From NCBI RefSeq assembly GCF_003008615.1, contig NZ_CP027657.1:3472001-3536000 (forward strand): 64,000 bases of DNA, given 5' to 3'. The first letter of the stretch is position 1; every line of letters begins with the position of its first letter. Made by a program: the position numbers and the translations under genes. The notes under the pieces are model-generated. The model made no database searches and was not told the origin of the DNA. It saw only the letters and a list, made by a program, of their open reading frames with translations. Source of the stretch: Pseudomonas mendocina. GTDB taxonomy: Bacteria > Pseudomonadota > Gammaproteobacteria > Pseudomonadales > Pseudomonadaceae. Below are positions 19,401 to 32,180 of this stretch, one piece after another.

Positions 19401-20549
19401 TTGACTAAGCCAGCCCCTAAACCCGCCATTCTGGCCCTCGCTGACGGCAGCATCTTTCGCGGCGAATCAATCGGGGCCGATGGCCAGACCATCGGTGAGG
19501 TGGTGTTCAACACCGCCATGACCGGCTATCAGGAAATCCTTACCGATCCTTCCTATGCCCAGCAGATCGTTACCCTGACCTACCCGCACATCGGCAACAC
19601 CGGCACCACGCCGGAAGACGCCGAGTCCAATCGCGTATGGGCCGCCGGCCTGATCATCCGTGATCTGCCGCTGATTTCCAGCAACTGGCGCGACAAGCAG
19701 CCGCTGGACGAGTACCTGAAGGAAAATGGCACCGTTGCCATTGCCGGCATCGATACCCGCCGCCTGACCCGCATCCTGCGCGAGAAGGGTTCGCAGAACG
19801 GCTGCATCCTGGTTGGTGACGATGCAACCGAAGAGAAGGCGCTGGAGCTGGCGCGCAGCTTTCCTGGCCTCAAAGGCATGGATCTGGCCAAGGTGGTCAG
19901 TTGCACCGAGCGTTACGAGTGGCGCTCCAGTGTGTGGAATCTGAAAGACGACAGCCATCCGGAAATCCCGGCCAGTGAGTTGCCGTATCACGTGGTCGCC
20001 TACGACTACGGCGTGAAGCTGAACATCCTGCGCATGCTGGTCGAGCGCGGCTGCCGCCTGACCGTGGTACCGGCGCAGACCCCGGCCAGTGAAGTGCTGG
20101 CGCTGAATCCCGATGGCGTGTTCCTGTCCAACGGCCCAGGTGACCCCGAGCCGTGCGACTACGCGATCCAGGCGATCAAGGACGTGCTCGAAACTGATAT
20201 CCCGGTATTCGGCATCTGCCTCGGCCACCAGCTGCTGGCCCTGGCCTCCGGTGCCAAGACCCTGAAAATGGGCCACGGCCACCACGGCGCCAACCACCCG
20301 GTGCAGGATCTCGACAGCGGCGTGGTGATGATCACCAGCCAGAACCACGGTTTTGCCGTGGACGAAACCAGCCTGCCGGGCAACCTGCGTGCGATCCACA
20401 AGTCGCTGTTCGATGGCACCCTGCAGGGTATCGAGCGCACCGACAAGGATGCCTTCAGCTTCCAGGGTCACCCCGAGGCGAGCCCAGGCCCGCACGACGT
20501 GGCTCCGCTGTTCGACCGCTTCATCGAAGCCATGGCCAAGCGCCGCTAA
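19401..20549 (+). CDS. carA: Carbamoyl-phosphate synthase small subunit (glutaminase)
   Basis: 382 residues from a TTG codon at 19401. The start is set by an excellent GGAGGT site 4 nt upstream and by the conserved N-terminus [21 protein letters not shown]. The class-I glutamine amidotransferase half carries the nucleophile in [14 protein letters not shown] and the His/Glu pair in [10 protein letters not shown]. It hydrolyses glutamine and feeds ammonia to CarB for arginine and pyrimidine synthesis. carB follows after 36 nt. The unrelated gene found between carA and carB in P. aeruginosa is absent. Confidence 0.96.
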   Translation: MTKPAPKPAILALADGSIFRGESIGADGQTIGEVVFNTAMTGYQEILTDPSYAQQIVTLTYPHIGNTGTTPEDAESNRVWAAGLIIRDLPLISSNWRDKQPLDEYLKENGTVAIAGIDTRRLTRILREKGSQNGCILVGDDATEEKALELARSFPGLKGMDLAKVVSCTERYEWRSSVWNLKDDSHPEIPASELPYHVVAYDYGVKLNILRMLVERGCRLTVVPAQTPASEVLALNPDGVFLSNGPGDPEPCDYAIQAIKDVLETDIPVFGICLGHQLLALASGAKTLKMGHGHHGANHPVQDLDSGVVMITSQNHGFAVDETSLPGNLRAIHKSLFDGTLQGIERTDKDAFSFQGHPEASPGPHDVAPLFDRFIEAMAKRR

Positions 20550-20585
20550 GCCCTGCCGACTGACCCAAGGATTCGAGTAAAGAAC

Positions 20586-23803
<3,218 letters not shown>

Positions 23804-23807
<4 letters not shown>

Positions 23808-24280
23808 TCAAATATCCAATGACCGTCCAGGGCGCTCGCGCCCTGGAAGAAGAGCTGGCGCATCTGACCAAGGTGGTGCGTCCGAAACTCAGCCAGGACA
23901 TCGGTGAAGCTCGCGAGTTGGGCGATCTCAAGGAAAACGCCGAGTACCACGCCGCGCGCGAGCAGCAAGGCATGGTCGAGGCGCGTGTGCGTGATATCGA
24001 AGGTCGCCTGCAGAATGCAGTGATCATCGATGTCACCACCATCGAGCACACCGGCAAGGTGATCTTCGGTACCACGGTGGAGATCGCCAACGTCGAGACC
24101 GACGAAAGCGTGACCTATCAGATCGTGGGTGAGGACGAAGCCGACATCAAGCAGGGCAAGATCTCCGTTGGCTCGCCTATCGCCCGTGCCCTGGTGGGCA
24201 AGAGTGAGGGTGATGTGGTGGCGGTGAAGACTCCCAGCGGCCTGATCGAGTACGAGATTGTCGAAGTCCGTCACATCTAG
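23804..24280 (+). CDS. greA: Transcription elongation factor GreA
   Basis: 158 residues. The N-terminal coiled coil ([15 protein letters not shown]...[23 protein letters not shown]) carries the acidic tip that enters the RNA polymerase secondary channel. The C-terminal FKBP-like domain contains [24 protein letters not shown]. GreA promotes cleavage of backtracked RNA. It overlaps carB by 4 nt (ATGA), hence co-translation with the car genes. Confidence 0.97.
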
Positions 24281-24698
24281 GCTACAGCGCTCGTCGAAGC
24301 CGGCTGCCATGGCCTGGCAGCTGGCCCTGCCGCTATGGGTGGGTGGCTTGTGGGCATGGCAGTTCGTCCTGTTGCCGGCCATCGGCCAGTTCGGCCTGGC
24401 GCCTTTGCTGGTGCAGGAAATTGCCTCGCATCTGACGCCGGTGCTGGTCGCTTTGACGGCCGTATGCATCGGCATTCAGAGTGCAGTTCTGCTGCGTTGC
24501 GAGGGATTCGTCAGTCTATGGCGGGACATGCGTGGTCAGCTGTTGCTGACCGTCGCACTCATGGCACTCAGCTATTGGCTGGCGCCGAAGCTGTTGGAGG
24601 ACGCCAGTTACTGGCTACGCTTCAGCTATCTGGTGATGGCGTTTTCCGGGCTGTTGCTGGTGCTACAGCCCGTGCCTGGTCGCGAGCGTCAGAGCTGA
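24258..24698 (+). CDS. Small DUF4149-like integral membrane protein
   Basis: Up to 146 residues with about four hydrophobic helices ([72 protein letters not shown]). It is a conserved hypothetical in this position after greA in Pseudomonas, and I place it in DUF4149 by this pattern. No function is known. The start is uncertain: a TTG at 24258 overlaps greA, the first ATG is 24309, and neither has a clear ribosome site. It is convergent with yhbY. Confidence 0.65.
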   Translation: MSKSVTSRLQRSSKPAAMAWQLALPLWVGGLWAWQFVLLPAIGQFGLAPLLVQEIASHLTPVLVALTAVCIGIQSAVLLRCEGFVSLWRDMRGQLLLTVALMALSYWLAPKLLEDASYWLRFSYLVMAFSGLLLVLQPVPGRERQS

Positions 24699-24704
24699 GG
24701 GTAA

Positions 24705-25016
24705 TCAGCCCTGGTAGCGGATGACGTTGGAGAGGTTGCGGTTCGGCTTGGGATTCTTGCGATAGAGTATCGCCACCTTGCCAATGCTCTGTACCAGCTC
24801 GGCACGTCCTGCTTCACACAGTGCGCCGATGGCGGCCTGGCGATCTTCGCGTTCGGCGAGGCGCAGCTGCACCTTGATCAACTCGTGATCGTTCAGTGCT
24901 CGATCCAATTCGGCCAGCACGCCCTCGGTCAAACCATTGTCAGCCACGATCAATACAGGTTTCAGGTGGTGGCCGATAGATTTGAATTGTTTCTTCTGCT
25001 CTTGAGTGAGCGGCAT
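24705..25016 (-). CDS. yhbY: CRM-domain RNA-binding protein YhbY
   Basis: 103 residues, a single CRM domain: LTQEQKKQFKSIGHHLKPVLIVADNGLTEGV, then LNDHELIKVQL, and the GxxG-like loop in SIGKVAILYRKNP. YhbY binds pre-50S ribosomal particles and assists assembly. It is divergent from rlmE, another 50S assembly enzyme. Confidence 0.93.
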   Translation of the reverse strand: MPLTQEQKKQFKSIGHHLKPVLIVADNGLTEGVLAELDRALNDHELIKVQLRLAEREDRQAAIGALCEAGRAELVQSIGKVAILYRKNPKPNRNLSNVIRYQG

Positions 25017-25106
25017 AATCGTTAGTACCTAATTCGGTCTGGAAAACGGCGCCTATCTTACCCGAGCCCGCGCAGTTATTCATGACCCGTTGAGTCAGAG
25101 GTTTCA

Positions 25107-25727
25107 GTGGCACGTTCCAAGACCAGCCAGCGTTGGCTGAAAGAACATTTCGACGATCCTTACGTGAAGATGGCGCAGAAGGACGGTTACCGTTCGCGTG
25201 CCAGCTACAAGCTGCTGGAAATCCAGGAGAAGGATCGCATCCTGCGTCCCGGCATGACCGTAGTCGACCTTGGCGCCGCGCCAGGCGGTTGGTCGCAGGT
25301 GACCAGCCGGGTGATTGGCGACAAGGGGCGGCTTATCGCCTCCGACATTCTGGAGATGGACAGCATCCCCGATGTCACCTTCATTCAGGGCGATTTCACC
25401 GACGACGGGGTATTCGCGCGAATTCTCGAGGCCATCGGCGAAAATCCGGTCGACCTTGTTATTTCCGATATGGCCCCCAATATGAGTGGGGTAAGAACCG
25501 CCGATCAGGCGCGCGCGATGTATCTGTGCGAGCTGGCGTTGGATCTGGCCGGCCGCGTGTTGCGTCCGGGCGGCGATTTTCTGATCAAGATCTTCCAGGG
25601 CGAAGGTTTCGACTCTTATCACAAGCAGGTGCGTGAGACGTTCGACAAGGTGCAGATGCGTAAACCGCTGTCGTCGCGCGACCGTTCCCGCGAACAATAT
25701 TTGCTGGCCCGCGGTTTTCGCGGTTAG
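25107..25727 (+). CDS. rlmE: 23S rRNA (U2552) 2'-O-methyltransferase RlmE
   Basis: 206 residues from a GTG at 25107, fixed by the conserved start [22 protein letters not shown] site [14 protein letters not shown]. The K-D-K-E catalytic tetrad is visible as Lys in [10 protein letters not shown], Asp in [11 protein letters not shown], Lys in [12 protein letters not shown] and Glu in [12 protein letters not shown]. RlmE (FtsJ/RrmJ) methylates the A-loop of 50S subunits and is heat-inducible in E. coli. ftsH follows after 167 nt. Confidence 0.97.
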   Translation: MARSKTSQRWLKEHFDDPYVKMAQKDGYRSRASYKLLEIQEKDRILRPGMTVVDLGAAPGGWSQVTSRVIGDKGRLIASDILEMDSIPDVTFIQGDFTDDGVFARILEAIGENPVDLVISDMAPNMSGVRTADQARAMYLCELALDLAGRVLRPGGDFLIKIFQGEGFDSYHKQVRETFDKVQMRKPLSSRDRSREQYLLARGFRG

Positions 25728-25750
25728 GACAAGGAAGCTGGCGGTCACTG

Positions 25751-25801
25751 GGCAGGTCTCAACCGTCGAAACCTCATAAAGGGTTACAGACGGTGCCTGC
25801 C
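25751..25801 (+). other. Long imperfect hairpin upstream of ftsH
   Basis: GGCAGG...ACCGTC pairs with GACGGT-G-CCTGCC around an internal loop, with AACC/GGTT inside. No T-run follows. It ends 94 nt before the ftsH start and may be a leader structure. Confidence 0.5.
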
Positions 25802-25894
25802 AGAAGCGGGCGTTTGGTGTAAGTTAGGTCGGTATATCATTGGTCGTCATGGGAAGCTCGCTTCGCCACGAGGCCTGCTTCAGAGGGTAGCTAA

Positions 25895-27814
25895 TTGAAC
25901 GACATGGCAAAGAATCTGATCCTGTGGCTGATCATCGCGGCCGTACTGGTCACCGTGATGAACAACTTCTCCAGCCCGAGCGAGCCACAGACGCTGAGCT
26001 ACTCGCAATTCATCGAGCAGGTCAAGGAAGGGCGCGTCGAGCGCGTGACCGTCGACGGCTACGTGATCACTGGCAAGCGCACCGACGGTGAAGGTTTCAA
26101 GACCATCCGTCCGGCGATCCAGGACGGTGGCCTGATCGGCGATCTGATCGACAACAATGTGGTGATCGAAGGCAAGCAGCCTGAGCAGCAGAGCATCTGG
26201 ACTCAGTTGCTGGTGGCCAGCTTCCCGATTCTGGTGATCATTGCCGTCTTCATGTTCTTCATGCGCCAGATGCAGGGCGGTGCCGGCGGCAAGGGCGGGC
26301 CAATGAGCTTCGGCAAGTCCAAGGCGCGCCTGCTTTCCGAAGACCAGGTCAAGACCACTTTCGCTGATGTCGCCGGTTGCGACGAGGCCAAGGAAGAGGT
26401 CAGCGAACTGGTGGAATTCCTCCGCGATCCAGGCAAGTTCCAGCGCTTGGGTGGCCGCATCCCGCGCGGTGTGCTGATGGTTGGCTCGCCGGGTACCGGT
26501 AAGACGCTGCTGGCCAAGGCCGTTGCCGGTGAGGCGAAAGTACCGTTCTTCACCATTTCCGGTTCCGACTTCGTGGAAATGTTTGTCGGTGTGGGTGCTT
26601 CCCGCGTCCGTGACATGTTCGACCAGGCCAAGAAGCACGCACCGTGCATCATCTTCATCGATGAGATCGACGCCGTGGGTCGCCATCGTGGCGCCGGCAT
26701 GGGCGGCGGTCACGACGAGCGCGAGCAGACGCTCAACCAGTTGCTGGTTGAGATGGATGGCTTCGAAATGAACGACGGCATCATCGTCATCGCTGCGACC
26801 AACCGTCCGGACGTACTCGATCCGGCGCTGCTGCGCCCGGGCCGCTTCGACCGCCAGGTGGTGGTCGGTCTGCCGGACATTCGTGGTCGCGAGCAGATTC
26901 TGAAAGTGCACATGCGCAAAGTGCCGATGGGTGACGACGTCCAGCCTGCCGTGATCGCACGTGGTACCCCGGGCTTCTCCGGTGCCGACCTGGCCAACCT
27001 GGTCAACGAGGCCTCGCTGTTCGCCGCTCGTGCCGGCAAGCGCCTGGTCGAGATGAAGGAATTCGAACTGGCTAAAGACAAGATCATGATGGGCGCCGAG
27101 CGCAAGACCATGGTCATGTCCGACAAGGAGAAGCTCAACACTGCGTTCCACGAGGCGGGTCACGCCATCGTCGGTCGCCTGGTGCCTGAGCATGATCCGG
27201 TCTACAAGGTTTCCATCATCCCGCGCGGTCGTGCGCTGGGTGTGACCATGTTCCTGCCGGAAGAAGATCGTTACAGCCTGAGCAAGCGTGCGCTGACCAG
27301 CCAGATCTGCTCGCTGTTCGGTGGCCGTATCGCTGAGGAAATGACCCTGGGCTTCGACGGCGTCACTACCGGTGCTTCCAACGACATCATGCGCGCCACC
27401 CAATTGGCCAAGAACATGGTCACCAAGTGGGGCCTGTCGGAAAAACTCGGCCCGCTGATGTATGCCGAAGAGGAAGGTGAAGTCTTCCTCGGTCGCAGCA
27501 TGGGCAGCCAGGCCAGCAACGTTTCCGGCGAAACCGCCAAGCAGATCGACGAGGAAGTTCGCCGCATCATCGATGAGTGCTACGCCACTGCGAAGAAGCT
27601 GTTGGTGGAGAATCGCGATAAGCTCGATGCCATGGCTGAAGCACTGATGAAGTACGAGACCATCGATGCGGAGCAAATCGACGACATCATGAATGGTCGT
27701 GTTCCGCGCGAACCGCGTGGGTGGGGTGACGGCGATTCCGGCACGCCGCAACCGAAGGTCGACGAAACCCCGCGTCCCGAGAAGCCGATCGGCGGCCCGG
27801 CTGCCGAGCACTAA
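25895..27814 (+). CDS. ftsH: Membrane-anchored ATP-dependent zinc metalloprotease FtsH
   Basis: 639 residues from TTG 25895 (GAGGG 8 nt upstream; ATG at 25904 is the alternative). Two membrane helices ([34 protein letters not shown]) flank a periplasmic segment. The AAA+ module follows with Walker A GSPGTGKT, where most FtsH have GPPGTGKT, Walker [13 protein letters not shown] and the SRH region [20 protein letters not shown]. The protease domain has HEAGH. It degrades membrane and regulatory proteins, including sigma-32 and LpxC in E. coli. It is followed 8 nt later by folP. Confidence 0.97.
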   Translation: MNDMAKNLILWLIIAAVLVTVMNNFSSPSEPQTLSYSQFIEQVKEGRVERVTVDGYVITGKRTDGEGFKTIRPAIQDGGLIGDLIDNNVVIEGKQPEQQSIWTQLLVASFPILVIIAVFMFFMRQMQGGAGGKGGPMSFGKSKARLLSEDQVKTTFADVAGCDEAKEEVSELVEFLRDPGKFQRLGGRIPRGVLMVGSPGTGKTLLAKAVAGEAKVPFFTISGSDFVEMFVGVGASRVRDMFDQAKKHAPCIIFIDEIDAVGRHRGAGMGGGHDEREQTLNQLLVEMDGFEMNDGIIVIAATNRPDVLDPALLRPGRFDRQVVVGLPDIRGREQILKVHMRKVPMGDDVQPAVIARGTPGFSGADLANLVNEASLFAARAGKRLVEMKEFELAKDKIMMGAERKTMVMSDKEKLNTAFHEAGHAIVGRLVPEHDPVYKVSIIPRGRALGVTMFLPEEDRYSLSKRALTSQICSLFGGRIAEEMTLGFDGVTTGASNDIMRATQLAKNMVTKWGLSEKLGPLMYAEEEGEVFLGRSMGSQASNVSGETAKQIDEEVRRIIDECYATAKKLLVENRDKLDAMAEALMKYETIDAEQIDDIMNGRVPREPRGWGDGDSGTPQPKVDETPRPEKPIGGPAAEH

Positions 27815-27822
27815 GGTTTCAT

Positions 27823-28674
27823 ATGTCTCAAGCGCAACACCTGAGCCGGCTGCCCTGTGGCAGCCGGCTTCTTGATTTGTCCCGTCCGCATGTGATGGGC
27901 ATTCTTAATGTCACGCCTGACTCCTTTTCCGATGGTGGTCGCTTCGCTCAGCGCGATGCAGCGCTGCGTCATGCCGCGGATATGGTTGCGGCTGGTGCTA
28001 CCCTGATCGACGTCGGAGGCGAGTCCACTCGCCCTGGTGCGCGGGTTGTATCCCCTGTCGAGGAACTTGAGCGTGTTGCGCCTGTGGTTGAGGCCATCGC
28101 GCGTGAGTTGGACGTGATCATCTCCGTGGATACCTCCACGCCTGCCGTGATGCGCGAGACCGCGCGGCTCGGAGCCGGTCTGATCAATGACGTGCGCTCT
28201 TTGCAGCGCGATGGCGCGCTGGATGCGGCAGCCGATACCGGCTTGCCCGTGTGTCTGATGCATATGCGGGGTGAGCCCGGCAACATGCAGAACAATCCCG
28301 AGTATCCGGACATTCTGGTCGAGGTGCGCGACTTTCTCGTCGAGCGCATGGCGGCCTGTGCGACCGCCGGTATCCCCGCTGAGCGGCTGGTGCTCGATCC
28401 AGGCTTTGGTTTTGCCAAGACCCTGGAGCACAATCTCGCCCTGTTCAAGCATATGGATCAGCTCTCTGTGCTGGGGCGACCGCTTCTGGTCGGCGTTTCC
28501 CGCAAGAGCATGATTGGCAAGGTGCTCGGTCATGAGGTGGGGGGGCGGCTCTATGGCAGCCTGGCGCTGGCCGCACTGGCCCTGACCAAGGGCGCACATA
28601 TTCTGCGTGTGCACGATGTCGCCGAAACGGTCGATGTGGTGCGCATGATCGCTGCGGTTGAAGCGGCGCACTAA
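27823..28674 (+). CDS. folP: Dihydropteroate synthase
   Basis: 283 residues. TIM barrel with the pterin and sulfonamide-site motifs [28 protein letters not shown], the NDV motif in [29 protein letters not shown] and GVSRKSMIG. It condenses 4-aminobenzoate with dihydropterin pyrophosphate in folate synthesis and is the sulfonamide target. It lies between ftsH (8 nt) and glmM (13 nt), the conserved gamma-proteobacterial order. Confidence 0.97.
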   Translation: MSQAQHLSRLPCGSRLLDLSRPHVMGILNVTPDSFSDGGRFAQRDAALRHAADMVAAGATLIDVGGESTRPGARVVSPVEELERVAPVVEAIARELDVIISVDTSTPAVMRETARLGAGLINDVRSLQRDGALDAAADTGLPVCLMHMRGEPGNMQNNPEYPDILVEVRDFLVERMAACATAGIPAERLVLDPGFGFAKTLEHNLALFKHMDQLSVLGRPLLVGVSRKSMIGKVLGHEVGGRLYGSLALAALALTKGAHILRVHDVAETVDVVRMIAAVEAAH

Positions 28675-28687
28675 CAAGGAAAGCGTT

Positions 28688-30025
28688 ATGGCTAGAAAGT
28701 ACTTCGGCACCGACGGTATTCGGGGGCGCGTCGGGCAGTTTCCCATTACCCCGGATTTCATGCTCAAGCTGGGCTGGGCGGCGGGCATGGCATTTCGTAA
28801 GCAAGGCAAGTGCCGCATCCTGATCGGCAAGGACACGCGCATTTCCGGCTATATGTTCGAATCCGCGTTGGAGGCAGGGCTGGCAGCAGCCGGTGCCGAT
28901 GTGCAATTGCTTGGCCCGATGCCGACGCCGGCAATTGCCTATCTGACCCGTACCTTCCAGGCTGATGCCGGGATTGTCATCAGTGCTTCGCACAATCCGC
29001 ATGATGACAATGGCATCAAGTTCTTCTCCAGTGAGGGCACCAAGTTGCCCGATGATGTGGAGCTGATGATCGAAGAGCTGCTCGATCAGCCGATGACCGT
29101 GGTCGAATCGGCCGGTATCGGCAAGGCCTCGCGCATCAACGATGCCTCGGGTCGCTATATCGAGTTCTGCAAGGGCAGCGTGCCCAGCGGTACCAGCTTC
29201 AAGGGGCTGAGGATCGTCGTCGATTGCGCACATGGCGCCGCCTACAAGGTCGCACCCAGCGTGTTCCGTGAATTGGGTGCTGAAGTGAAGGTGATGGCGG
29301 CGCAGCCTGATGGCCTGAACATCAATGATGGCTGTGGCTCGACGCATATCGCGGGCCTGCAGGCTGAAGTCCTGGCGCAGGGCGCTGACCTGGGTATCGC
29401 TTTCGATGGTGATGCTGACCGCGTGCTGATGGTCGATCAGTATGGTGCGCTGGTCGATGGTGATGAGCTGCTGTTCATCATTGCGCGTGATCTGCAGGAG
29501 CGTGGTCGTTTGCACGGCGGTGTAGTCGGCACCTTGATGAGCAATCTGGGGTTGGAGCTGGCGTTGGCCGAGCTGAACATCCCCTTCGTACGTGCCAAGG
29601 TGGGCGACCGCTATGTGATTGCGGAGTTGTTGGCGCGCAACTGGCTGCTCGGTGGTGAAAATTCGGGGCACCTGGTGTGCTTCCAGCACACCACTACGGG
29701 GGATGCGATCATCGCTGCGCTCCAAGTGCTGATGGCGCTCAAGCGTCGTCAGCAGACGCTGGTGGAGGCGCGCACGGCCCTGAAGAAGTGCCCGCAGGTG
29801 TTGGTCAACGTGCGTCTGGCTGGTGCGGCCGATCCGCTGGAGCACCCTTCCGTGAAAGAAGCTTGTGCGCGCGTAACCGAGCGTATGGCTGGACGTGGTC
29901 GCGTGCTGCTGCGTAAGTCGGGCACCGAGCCGCTGGTGCGGGTAATGGTCGAGGGTGACGATGAGAGTCAGGTGCGCAGCTATGCCGATGAATTGGCTAA
30001 GATTGTTGCTGAAGTCTGTGCTTGA
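28688..30025 (+). CDS. glmM: Phosphoglucosamine mutase
   Basis: 445 residues from ATG 28688 (AAGGAA upstream). Start [15 protein letters not shown]. The phosphoserine loop is [16 protein letters not shown], the Mg2+ loop [13 protein letters not shown], the sugar loop GGENSGHLV, and the C-terminal phosphate site [13 protein letters not shown]. It converts glucosamine-6-P to glucosamine-1-P for peptidoglycan and LPS. It closes the ftsH-folP-glmM group. Confidence 0.97.
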   Translation: MARKYFGTDGIRGRVGQFPITPDFMLKLGWAAGMAFRKQGKCRILIGKDTRISGYMFESALEAGLAAAGADVQLLGPMPTPAIAYLTRTFQADAGIVISASHNPHDDNGIKFFSSEGTKLPDDVELMIEELLDQPMTVVESAGIGKASRINDASGRYIEFCKGSVPSGTSFKGLRIVVDCAHGAAYKVAPSVFRELGAEVKVMAAQPDGLNINDGCGSTHIAGLQAEVLAQGADLGIAFDGDADRVLMVDQYGALVDGDELLFIIARDLQERGRLHGGVVGTLMSNLGLELALAELNIPFVRAKVGDRYVIAELLARNWLLGGENSGHLVCFQHTTTGDAIIAALQVLMALKRRQQTLVEARTALKKCPQVLVNVRLAGAADPLEHPSVKEACARVTERMAGRGRVLLRKSGTEPLVRVMVEGDDESQVRSYADELAKIVAEVCA

Positions 30026-30039
30026 TTGAGCTTGCTACC

Positions 30040-30073
30040 GAGGGTGCTCTTGGGTAACATCTGCGCCCTCTTT
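30040..30073 (+). other. Hairpin between glmM and tpiA
   Basis: GAGGGTGC pairs with GCGCCCTC (one G-U) and is followed by TTT. It is a weak terminator or attenuator candidate. Confidence 0.35.
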
Positions 30074-30090
30074 GATCGACGAGGTAAAAC

Positions 30091-30846
30091 ATGCGTCGCC
30101 CCTTGGTCGCCGGTAACTGGAAAATGCACGGTACCCGCGCCAGCGTCGCAGAGCTGATCGAAGGGTTGCGTCGGCAGGTATTGCCTGCTGATATCGATGT
30201 CGCGGTGTTCCCCTCAAGCTTGCATATCACTCAGGTCGTAGAAGGTCTGGCTGATGGTGTGGTGCAGGTTGGGGCGCAGGATTGCGCGGCACAGCTTGAG
30301 CAGGGTGCCTTGACCGGCGAATTGGCGACAAGCCAGTTGGTCGATGGCGGTTGCAAGCTGGTGCTGGTAGGTCACTCTGAGCGTCGCCTGATTCTGGGTG
30401 AAAGTGACGAGGTGGTCGTTCGCAAGTTTGCGGCCGTGCAGGCGGCGGGGTTGACCCCTGTTCTCTGTCTTGGTGAGACCCGCGAGCAGCGTGAGTCGAA
30501 TGCAACGCTGGGTGTGGTGGGTGGCCAGTTGGCTGCAGTGATAGACGCTCTGGGTGTTGAGTCGCTGGTAAATGCTGTGGTTGCTTACGAGCCGGTCTGG
30601 GCCATAGGTACCGGGCTGACTGCTACGCCTGGGCAGGCTCAGGAAGTACATGCGGCCATTCGCGCGCAAGTTGCGCAGCTGAGTGCCGATGTTGCGAGTG
30701 GGCTGAGAATTCTTTATGGCGGCAGCGTGAAGGCCGCCAGTGCGGCCGAGTTATTCGGCATGCGGGATATCGATGGGGGGCTTGTGGGTGGAGCCTCTCT
30801 GAATGCGGATGAATTCGGTGCGATCTGTCGCGCTGCAGGAAACTGA
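30091..30846 (+). CDS. tpiA: Triose-phosphate isomerase
   Basis: 251 residues. The catalytic set is visible: Lys in AGNWKMHG, His in LVGHSERR, Glu in [12 protein letters not shown], plus the phosphate-gripping loop [11 protein letters not shown] and [10 protein letters not shown] near the end. It interconverts dihydroxyacetone phosphate and glyceraldehyde-3-phosphate. It is spaced 3 nt from secG. Confidence 0.97.
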   Translation: MRRPLVAGNWKMHGTRASVAELIEGLRRQVLPADIDVAVFPSSLHITQVVEGLADGVVQVGAQDCAAQLEQGALTGELATSQLVDGGCKLVLVGHSERRLILGESDEVVVRKFAAVQAAGLTPVLCLGETREQRESNATLGVVGGQLAAVIDALGVESLVNAVVAYEPVWAIGTGLTATPGQAQEVHAAIRAQVAQLSADVASGLRILYGGSVKAASAAELFGMRDIDGGLVGGASLNADEFGAICRAAGN

Positions 30847-30849
30847 AGA

Positions 30850-31227
30850 ATGCTGGAAACAGTCATTGTTGTTCTGCACCTGCTGGGTGCGATCGGTATT
30901 GTGGTACTGGTGCTGTTGCAGCAGGGTAAGGGTGCGGACGCTGGCGCGTCGTTCGGTTCGGGTGCTTCGGCAACCGTATTCGGAAGCCAAGGTTCTGCTA
31001 CCTTTCTGAGTAAGTTTACTGCTATACTCGCCGCGGCTTTTTTCACTACTAGCTTAGGCTTAGCGTACTTTGCTAAAGAAAAAGCTGAAGGATTGACTCA
31101 AGTTGGCCTGCCAGATCCAGCGGCTCTGGAAGTTCAACAAAAGCCGGCAGTCGAAGACGTGCCGGTGCTCGAAGAGCAAGCGCCAGCATCCGATGCGTCG
31201 GATGTTCCGGAGGCTCCAGAGCAGTAA
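30850..31227 (+). CDS. secG: Sec translocon subunit SecG
   Basis: 125 residues. Two membrane helices ([20 protein letters not shown] and [21 protein letters not shown]) flank the conserved cytoplasmic loop [28 protein letters not shown]. The C-terminal ~45 residues form an acidic Pro/Ala/Glu-rich tail longer than in E. coli. SecG assists SecYE/SecA translocation. The last coding bases run up to tRNA-Leu 8 nt away, so the tRNA may be transcribed with it. Confidence 0.94.
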   Translation: MLETVIVVLHLLGAIGIVVLVLLQQGKGADAGASFGSGASATVFGSQGSATFLSKFTAILAAAFFTTSLGLAYFAKEKAEGLTQVGLPDPAALEVQQKPAVEDVPVLEEQAPASDASDVPEAPEQ

Positions 31228-31234
31228 CCGTTTT

Positions 31235-31320
31235 GCCGAGGTGGTGGAATTGGTAGACACGCTACCTTGAGGTGGTAGTGGCCATAGGCTGTAGGGGTTC
31301 GAGTCCCCTCCTCGGTACCA
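31235..31320 (+). tRNA. tRNA-Leu (GAG)
   Basis: 86 nt including encoded CCA. The 7-bp acceptor is GCCGAGG/CCTCGGT; the anticodon arm CTACC-TTGAGGT-GGTAG gives GAG; there is a long variable arm, and the T arm is GGGG-TTCGAGT-CCCC. The position after secG matches other pseudomonads. Confidence 0.97.
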
Positions 31321-31324
31321 TACT

Positions 31325-31355
31325 CAAGAAGGCCCGCAGTTAGCGGGCCTTCTTG
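31325..31355 (+). terminator. Terminator after tRNA-Leu
   Basis: CAAGAAGGCCCGC-AGTTA-GCGGGCCTTCTTG, a perfect 13-bp stem followed by TTG. Confidence 0.8.
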
Positions 31356-31370
31356 TTGCTGGAGTCTTGG

Positions 31371-31399
31371 TTGACCCCTGCTAGGGGCGGCCGTATAAT
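31371..31399 (+). promoter_or_regulatory. Sigma-70 promoter of the initiator tRNA / rimP-nusA-infB operon
   Basis: TTGACC (31371-31376), 17 bp, TATAAT (31394-31399), 16 nt before the tRNA. Confidence 0.9.
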
Positions 31400-31415
31400 T
31401 CTGGCCCAGCTTTGA

Positions 31416-31492
<77 letters not shown>

Positions 31493-31499
31493 GTTTCAG

Positions 31500-31523
31500 C
31501 AGGCCCCTTTTCAGGGGCTTTTT
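31500..31523 (+). terminator. Terminator/attenuator after tRNA-fMet
   Basis: AGGCCCC-TTTTCA-GGGGCTTTTT. Confidence 0.8.
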
Positions 31524-31568
31524 GTTAGCTGAAAGATATCGTCCGCCTGCATTGGGTGGGTTGAAGGG

Positions 31569-31590
31569 ATGGGCGTTTCGCCCATTTTTT
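31569..31590 (+). terminator. Second hairpin terminator in the rimP leader
   Basis: ATGGGCG-TTT-CGCCCAT followed by TTTTT, 30 nt before rimP. Two terminators in series between a strong tRNA promoter and rimP suggest leader attenuation. Confidence 0.75.
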
Positions 31591-31619
31591 ATTTGCACAG
31601 CATGCGCGAGGGCCGTTAA

Positions 31620-32078
31620 GTGTCGAGCAAGCTAGAACAGTTGCAGGCCTTGTTGGCCCCGGTAATCGAAGCACTCGGTTATCAGTGTTGGGGCATCGAG
31701 TTCCTGTCGCAGGGGCGTCATTCGCTGCTGCGTGTCTATATCGACAAAGCCGATGGCATCCTCATTGACGATTGCGAGATCGTCAGCCGTCAGCTTAGTG
31801 GTGTACTGGATGTCGAGGATCCAATTACCTCGGAGTACACCCTTGAAGTTTCTTCTCCTGGCATGGATCGGCCGCTGTTCACGCTCGAACAGTTCGCGAT
31901 GCATGTTGGTGAGCAGGTAAAAATCAAGCTGCGTTCGCCTTTCGATGGTCGACGCAACTTTCAGGGCCTTCTCCGTGGTGTGGAGGAGCAGGACGTGGTG
32001 GTGCAGGTGGATGACCACGAATATCTGCTGCCGATCGATCTGATCGACAAGGCCAACATTATCCCCCGGTTTGATTGA
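31620..32078 (+). CDS. rimP: Ribosome maturation factor RimP
   Basis: 152 residues from GTG 31620 with GAGGG upstream. Family landmarks: [66 protein letters not shown], then the C-terminal SH3-like domain. It is needed for 30S maturation. It is the first protein gene of rimP-nusA-infB-rbfA-truB. Confidence 0.96.
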   Translation: MSSKLEQLQALLAPVIEALGYQCWGIEFLSQGRHSLLRVYIDKADGILIDDCEIVSRQLSGVLDVEDPITSEYTLEVSSPGMDRPLFTLEQFAMHVGEQVKIKLRSPFDGRRNFQGLLRGVEEQDVVVQVDDHEYLLPIDLIDKANIIPRFD

Positions 32079-32180
32079 GACGCGAATTCCGCGTCGGTGC
32101 GTAGATCTCGCAATTTGATGCGGGGGCGCAGGTAACGCGGATTGCGCAAATCCAATGGATTGCGAAAGGCGAGGCGTACG

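Noticed and set aside
25880..27811. 643-codon minus-strand frame opposite ftsH
   Set aside because: It almost exactly mirrors ftsH, whose protein is unmistakable.
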